This document shows positions 60,649-64,000 of a DNA stretch of 64,000 bases, piece by piece. The position numbers and the translations under genes were made by a program. This DNA comes from CAG-273 sp964618105 (GTDB lineage: Bacteria; Bacillota; Clostridia; TANB77; CAG-508): contig CAZUAJ010000001.1 of the NCBI GenBank assembly GCA_964618105.1, positions 1-64,000 of the forward strand. Reading direction: 5' to 3'. Positions within the stretch are counted from its first letter, which is position 1, and each line of letters begins with the position of its first letter. Under the pieces are notes generated by a model that was not told where the DNA came from, did no database searches, and saw nothing but the letters and a program-made list of their open reading frames with translations.

Positions 60649-60969
60649 CTATTCTCCTCCTAATAATTCTGAGTTTTCGTATACCCATACATAACCACCA
60701 CAGGTATTTCTTTTTCCATTTAAACACATAGATATTCCACTTTGATTTAATTTAGTTGTAATAATAGCTTCTCTTTGGGAATTAAATACTTTTACTACTT
60801 TGTTGTTTTTTAACATATATATATCATCAATATATTTTCCTTGAAATTCTTTTAATGAAAACTCAATTTCTCTTCTATTTTTGCAATGATTGTAAATGTT
60901 GGTTAATACCCCTTTTTTAGTTATTCTATATTTCCTTGTATTGTTTAAAATATTCTCCTGTGATTTCAT
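60649..60969 (-). CDS. stand-alone NUMOD1-type DNA-binding protein
   Basis: 106 residues from ATG 60969. The C-terminal part VVKVFNSQREAIITTKLNQS, then GISMCLNGKRNTCGGYVWVY, is a NUMOD1 helix-turn-helix module, normally found in homing endonucleases beside HNH or GIY-YIG domains. No nuclease domain is attached. It overlaps the YopX gene by 44 bp. Confidence 0.65.
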   Translation of the reverse strand: MKSQENILNNTRKYRITKKGVLTNIYNHCKNRREIEFSLKEFQGKYIDDIYMLKNNKVVKVFNSQREAIITTKLNQSGISMCLNGKRNTCGGYVWVYENSELLGGE

Positions 60970-61330
60970 ATTCTTTATTCCTTTCAAAGTCTATTATTTC
61001 TTCGTTAAACTTGTCTTTTAAAGCAAATTTACAAAAATCATAAATTACTATATATTTATTATTTATAATCATATTTTCATATATCTCTTTTCCGTTTTTA
61101 TCATGTAGTCCAGTGAATTGTCCTATTGAATTTTTATCTACCTGCCCTTGTATCATTCTATATGGCATATCCCAATCAGGTATATAATTGGGGTCAGCAA
61201 ATTGTATATAGTATTTATCTTCTTCTTTTTTTCCTAAACAAACTAGTGGTGCTGGTATTCTTAACAATGTTCCATATATCCACACTTGTTCTGGTATCAT
61301 TTTCCCTCTAAACTTAATTTCTCTATTCAT
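60926..61330 (-). CDS. YopX-family phage protein
   Basis: 134 residues: NREIKFRGKMIPEQVWIYGT at the N-terminus and NSIGQFTGLHDKNGKEIYEN in the middle are the YopX signatures. Function unknown; typical of early regions of Bacillota phages. GGAGGA ribosome site. Confidence 0.88.
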   Translation of the reverse strand: MNREIKFRGKMIPEQVWIYGTLLRIPAPLVCLGKKEEDKYYIQFADPNYIPDWDMPYRMIQGQVDKNSIGQFTGLHDKNGKEIYENMIINNKYIVIYDFCKFALKDKFNEEIIDFERNKEYEITGEYFKQYKEI

Positions 61331-61352
61331 CTTTTCCTCCTACTTTTTAAAA

Positions 61353-61376
61353 GCTAGACACATTTTTATGTCTAGC
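61353..61376 (-). terminator. hairpin before the YopX gene
   Basis: GCTAGACA / TGTCTAGC, 8-bp stem, followed on the minus strand by TTTTAAAAAG. Overlaps the stop of the upstream frameshifted gene. Confidence 0.6.
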
Positions 61377-61588
61377 CTTTGCTGTTCTTTATAGTTTCTT
61401 TTTTTGTTTTACAAAGTTTATATATCATATATGGAAATATAAAACTATATATAATTTTATAACTTATATAATCCACTTCAATTACTTCATTTCCGCTTCT
61501 TTGTGTAAATTCGTAAACGTCCACTTTGATATAACATCAAAAATGTTAAAACTATAAAAAAGTATGTTTGTACCAAAATTTTCAACAT
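61372..61588 (-). CDS. small membrane phage protein with +1 frame change at CGG
   Basis: ATG 61588 (GAGAGGA upstream) reads MLKILVQTYFFIVLTFLMLY then QSGRLRIYTKK and meets CGG AAA TGA (CGG at 61495-61493). Skipping the C gives GNEVIEVDYISYKIIYSFIF and ends at TAG 61372, 71 residues. The result is a coherent small protein: membrane helix, basic link, acidic beta strand, second hydrophobic segment and basic tail. No homologue known to me, so the join is supported by coherence and by the same CGG pattern as in three other genes. Confidence 0.6.
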
Positions 61589-61618
61589 TTTTATTTCCTC
61601 TCTAGTAAATAAGTAAAT

Positions 61619-62278
61619 TTATTTACTTACTATCTCCAAATTTTTATAATAATTATTTTTAATTTTTCCATCTTTATGTATTACTCTTTCATTTTCTGCT
61701 ACTGGTCTTATAAAATAATGAGCAACTAGTCTTGATATTGTGGCCATTGTTGCCTTTCCATTATTCCATAAATTAACCTGGTAACCGAATACATTGTTTC
61801 TAAGAGTTTTTAATTTTTTAGTTGTTTTGTTTTTTATTCTACCGTAATTACTAATTAAGTAATTGAACTTTCCAATTTGTTTCCATTCTTCGTTCTGATA
61901 ATCTTCCTCTTTGAAATAATCAAATTTAAAATTCCATTCTTTATAGTTATATAAAGGAAATTTCATAATTGTTTCGATAATATCTACTTCAAATATTTCT
62001 AATAATTCTCCAAATATTTTTTTATTATTTGCTTCAACTTTTGGAATATATTTATTTAATATAGCCTGATTTGTCTTTTTTTCAAGTTCTGCCCATTCGT
62101 CTTCAGATATATTCTTATAAATTCCAAATAATCCGCTTCTTTTTAATTCTTCAAGTATTTCTTCTATATTCTTAGTACTCGTATGAAGATCCTTTGCCAT
62201 TTGACTCTTACCTATTATTTCAATATATTTTGCCATATAAATTTTGTCAAACTCAGTTATCATTTGTTTTTTCTTCAT
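61619..62278 (-). CDS. NUMOD4/HNH-type endonuclease-like protein with N-terminal helical domain
   Basis: 219 residues from ATG 62278. N-terminal half (1-125) is helical with an HTH-like segment (KSQMAKDLHTSTKNIEEILE). The C-terminal half has EEWKQIGKFNYLISNYGRIK (NUMOD4) and VAHYFIRPVAENERVIHKDG then KIKNNYYKNLEIVSK (HNH_3-like: H-x-D-G and NL). The catalytic pair His is present once (VIHKDG); the usual HH is reduced, so activity is uncertain. Confidence 0.68.
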   Translation of the reverse strand: MKKKQMITEFDKIYMAKYIEIIGKSQMAKDLHTSTKNIEEILEELKRSGLFGIYKNISEDEWAELEKKTNQAILNKYIPKVEANNKKIFGELLEIFEVDIIETIMKFPLYNYKEWNFKFDYFKEEDYQNEEWKQIGKFNYLISNYGRIKNKTTKKLKTLRNNVFGYQVNLWNNGKATMATISRLVAHYFIRPVAENERVIHKDGKIKNNYYKNLEIVSK

Positions 62279-62294
62279 ATCTACCACTCTTTTA

Positions 62295-62660
62295 TTAGAT
62301 TTCTTCTATTTCAACAATTACTTCGCTTACATCTGCATATATAATTTGATTATCTACATCAACTACATATTTGCTATTATCATTTTTTAATACTTCTGCT
62401 TTTACTAATGCATCTTGAATATATTTTATTGCACTATAAACATTGTCCACGTCTCTTTTTTTATTTTCTTCTATCCATGTAATATGTAATATTACAGGTC
62501 TTGTTATTTTTAAATCGTGTAGCTGATTTTTTATCTCGTCATAAATTCTTGAATCATGTAGTTGTTTGAATTTTGCTGCAATATGCTTGTTAAACTTACA
62601 TTTATTCAAATATTCATTTAAACTGGGTAATCTATAATGTATTGTAAATCTGTATTTCAT
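62295..62660 (-). CDS. rusA: RusA-family Holliday junction resolvase
   Basis: 121 residues. RLPSLNEYLNKCKFNKHIAA at the start, and the catalytic block KKRDVDNVYSAIKYIQDALV with DNSKYVVDVDNQ carry the Asp residues that bind Mg. Resolves branched DNA before packaging. Overlaps the upstream small gene by 29 bp. Confidence 0.88.
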   Translation of the reverse strand: MKYRFTIHYRLPSLNEYLNKCKFNKHIAAKFKQLHDSRIYDEIKNQLHDLKITRPVILHITWIEENKKRDVDNVYSAIKYIQDALVKAEVLKNDNSKYVVDVDNQIIYADVSEVIVEIEEI

Positions 62661-62820
62661 TGCTAATTGCCTCCTCTTTTTCTACTTGGTTTTTAGCTAT
62701 AAAATATCCTGACACGAATCCAATACAAAACAAAATTATTATTATGGCACAAGTTTTCAAATTTTCTTCAGCTTTATAAATTTGCTTATTATAATGTTTC
62801 GTCCTTAATATTTCTCTCAT
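62632..62820 (-). CDS. single-pass membrane protein, phage
   Basis: 62 residues, one helix (about 23-43, TCAIIIILFCIGFVSGYFIA) between a basic N-terminus and an acidic C-terminus. Ribosome site GAAAGGA. Function unknown. Confidence 0.6.
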   Translation of the reverse strand: MREILRTKHYNKQIYKAEENLKTCAIIIILFCIGFVSGYFIAKNQVEKEEAISNEIQIYNTL

Positions 62821-63106
62821 TTTTTTGTTTTCCTTTCCATCTCTTTTGTTTAGCTTTTTTTATTCCTCGTCGCTGTTCAACTCCATCTAGTATATATAAA
62901 TGTTTGCAGTATTTACCTGGTCTACCTTTCATTAAACATTGCTTTTCGCTGATATTCTCGCTCGTTAAATAACATTGCTTTAATGTGCAGTACCCATAAG
63001 CGAAGCTTACTCTTTGGTTATATAGTGCTAGTAAGTGATTCTTTTTACATCTTCTTATTTTTCCGTCAGCACCTATGTAATATTTTCGATCTGCATTTAA
63101 CTTCAT
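62789..63106 (-). CDS. basic Cys-containing phage protein
   Basis: 105 residues: YYIGADGKIRRCKKNHLLAL, YGYCTLKQCYLTSENISEKQ and a very basic tail (GIKKAKQKRWKGKQKNE). Several Cys suggest a zinc site; nucleic-acid binding is possible. Weak ribosome site. Confidence 0.5.
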   Translation of the reverse strand: MKLNADRKYYIGADGKIRRCKKNHLLALYNQRVSFAYGYCTLKQCYLTSENISEKQCLMKGRPGKYCKHLYILDGVEQRRGIKKAKQKRWKGKQKNERNIKDETL

Positions 63107-63112
63107 TTTTGG

Positions 63113-63487
63113 CTAGTCCGTTCTTGGAATATGTGAATAATTTGCATCTTCCATTTCTTTTTGTTTGAACTCTTGTAAAACTGGATTTAAGCATTTGTTA
63201 CATAAGGCCAATGTTACTGCTTCTTTAGTTTTTGTTATATTAGTTGGTAATACTACTGTTCCTCCTGAAGGAATCTTATTAGTATCAGCTCCATTTAATT
63301 TTCTATTTGGTATTTGTATTTCAGCTCCACAGTAATCGCAAATATAATAATAATAGTCAATTGTTTTCTTTATTCTTGTTAAATGATTTGGGCTCTCTTG
63401 AGTCTTATATTTAATATTTTTAGCTGGTTTTGATCTAGTTGCATAACTTTCAATTCTATTTACTATTTTTCTATAATTGTTTTGCAC
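63113..63487 (-). CDS. zinc-ribbon-like phage protein
   Basis: 124 residues, GTG start with GGAGGG 6 bp upstream. CDYC and CNKC knuckles (about 50 and 97) form a zinc ribbon around a long beta segment (IQIPNRKLNGADTNKIPSGG). Function unknown; typical early phage protein. Confidence 0.6.
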   Translation of the reverse strand: MQNNYRKIVNRIESYATRSKPAKNIKYKTQESPNHLTRIKKTIDYYYYICDYCGAEIQIPNRKLNGADTNKIPSGGTVVLPTNITKTKEAVTLALCNKCLNPVLQEFKQKEMEDANYSHIPRTD

Positions 63488-64000
63488 TATTTTCCCTCCT
63501 TCAACTCAGTTTGTAGACATCTGATAAAGTAAGATACTAATCGTTCAACTTCAATGCCTTCGTCTCCACTCACGTATTCTTTGGCCTTTAAAAATCTCAA
63601 GCATAATTGGTTGTATGTAAGTGAATTTAGATATACTTTATATGGGCTAAAATATAATTCTTTTATTGCCCAATAAAATACTTTTGTTTCTATAATTTTG
63701 TTTTCTGTAAAGAAGTTAAGAATATCAGTATTCTCAACAAGTATTCCTAATCTTTTTAAATGAATTATTATTATTGATTTGTCTTGCAAATTTATTTTAT
63801 CTTTGCCGTTTTCAAAAAAATCCTGCCCATTATTATTTATATAATTAAAAAATAAGTCTAGTGTAGTGTTATAGTGTAGTGATATAATATACCCTTTTGC
63901 CAAGCCGTCTGGTTGCCTGTTTGGTTGCCCTTCTGCTTGACCAAGTGGTTGCCCGTCTGGTTGTCCTTTTTTTGGTTCATAATCTTCATAAAGTTTGATA
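63487..64000 (-). CDS. putative phage replication protein, C-terminal part, with Gly-Gln-Pro repeats
   Basis: The frame is open from the right edge: IKLYEDYEPKKGQPDGQPLG, then QAEGQPNRQPDGLAKG and a helical region (LDLFFNYINNNGQDFFENGK, LTYNQLCLRFLKAKEYV). It could be the C-terminal part of a DnaD/replisome-organiser type protein, where such repeat linkers occur, but I cannot confirm this. The TTG at 63903 is internal, not the start. The GQPx repeat region is encoded by short repeats GGTTGCC/GGTTGTC (63911-63965). Confidence 0.45.
   Translation of the reverse strand, partial: IKLYEDYEPKKGQPDGQPLGQAEGQPNRQPDGLAKGYIISLHYNTTLDLFFNYINNNGQDFFENGKDKINLQDKSIIIIHLKRLGILVENTDILNFFTENKIIETKVFYWAIKELYFSPYKVYLNSLTYNQLCLRFLKAKEYVSGDEGIEVERLVSYFIRCLQTELKEGK

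Larger units (their letters stand above)
40021..64000 (-). mobile_element. siphovirus-type prophage (HK97-like head), continues past window
   Basis: A continuous leftward gene series with the standard order of temperate siphoviruses: early genes, HNH-terminase-portal-protease-capsid-connectors-tail tube-chaperones-tape measure-Dit-tail-associated protein-tip proteins-holin-endolysin. The right end, repressor and integrase are not in view. The left end lies between about 37.3 and 40.0 kb; I see no duplicated attachment core. Major structural genes are all intact; three short genes carry a +1 frame change at CGG. Confidence 0.93.

Noticed and set aside
40021..64000. CRISPR array, restriction-modification or abortive-infection system inside the prophage
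   Set aside because: No regular spaced repeats and no methylase, restriction or defence-type domains were seen; the cargo genes are ordinary small phage genes.

Overview
The window is AT-rich, low-GC Bacillota DNA, most likely from an endospore-forming member of the Clostridia. The evidence is the A/T-ending codon use, a yabP-yabQ-divIC sporulation/division cluster, a YtvI-like AI-2E protein, Gram-positive PolC, and a sortase with an LPXTG substrate. I cannot name the species. I saw no rRNA, tRNA or CRISPR array.

Layout. 1-3813 (+): the 3' part of acetate kinase, a Xer-type tyrosine recombinase, a CmpB-type membrane protein and a dNMP-kinase-like P-loop protein. 4015-13817 (mostly -): rho, divIC, yabQ, yabP, prfB (with its +1 autoregulatory frameshift), an Lgt-like protein, secA, an AI-2E protein and a CBS protein. 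13988-23013 (-): murD, a Cmk-like kinase, uvrA, an L,D-transpeptidase and a multi-HTH protein, with a tight cluster of four perfect DnaA boxes upstream of the transpeptidase gene. 23126-31390 (-): pyrH-frr-uppS-cdsA-rseP-polC, covering nucleotide supply, ribosome recycling, lipid carrier and phospholipid synthesis and replication; the usual dxr and ispG are missing and the RseP homologue lacks its PDZ domain. 31534-33880: sortase and a small LPQTG protein, then ychF. 34227-39895: accessory DNA with two membrane proteins, a PemK/MazF toxin with a coiled-coil insertion, a decayed large serine recombinase and a hicA-hicB module.

40021-64000 (-, running off the right edge) is a siphovirus-type prophage with HK97-like packaging. 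In transcription order (right to left) it has early/replication genes (RusA, YopX, NUMOD/HNH proteins), a regulator, HNH, small and large terminase, portal, ClpP-like protease, capsid, connectors, tail tube, frameshifted tail chaperones, tape measure, Dit, tail-associated protein, a DUF859 protein, three short paralogous tip proteins, holin and endolysin. A GC-rich block between HNH and terminase is a candidate cos site.

The most unusual signal is translational. Four short genes (hicA and three prophage genes) are each split by a +1 frame change, and each change falls exactly on an in-frame CGG codon. Skipping the C, or reading CGGN as four bases, restores a full-length, family-typical protein. 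In a hand scan of all genes I found only one other in-frame CGG, in the L,D-transpeptidase. This suggests +1 frameshifting at a very rare or unassigned CGG codon, although a systematic sequencing error must be excluded. Other notable features are a (TG)12 tract inside a small gene translationally coupled to a tip-protein gene, and a 31-bp hairpin whose four imperfect pairs are all G-U on one strand only.
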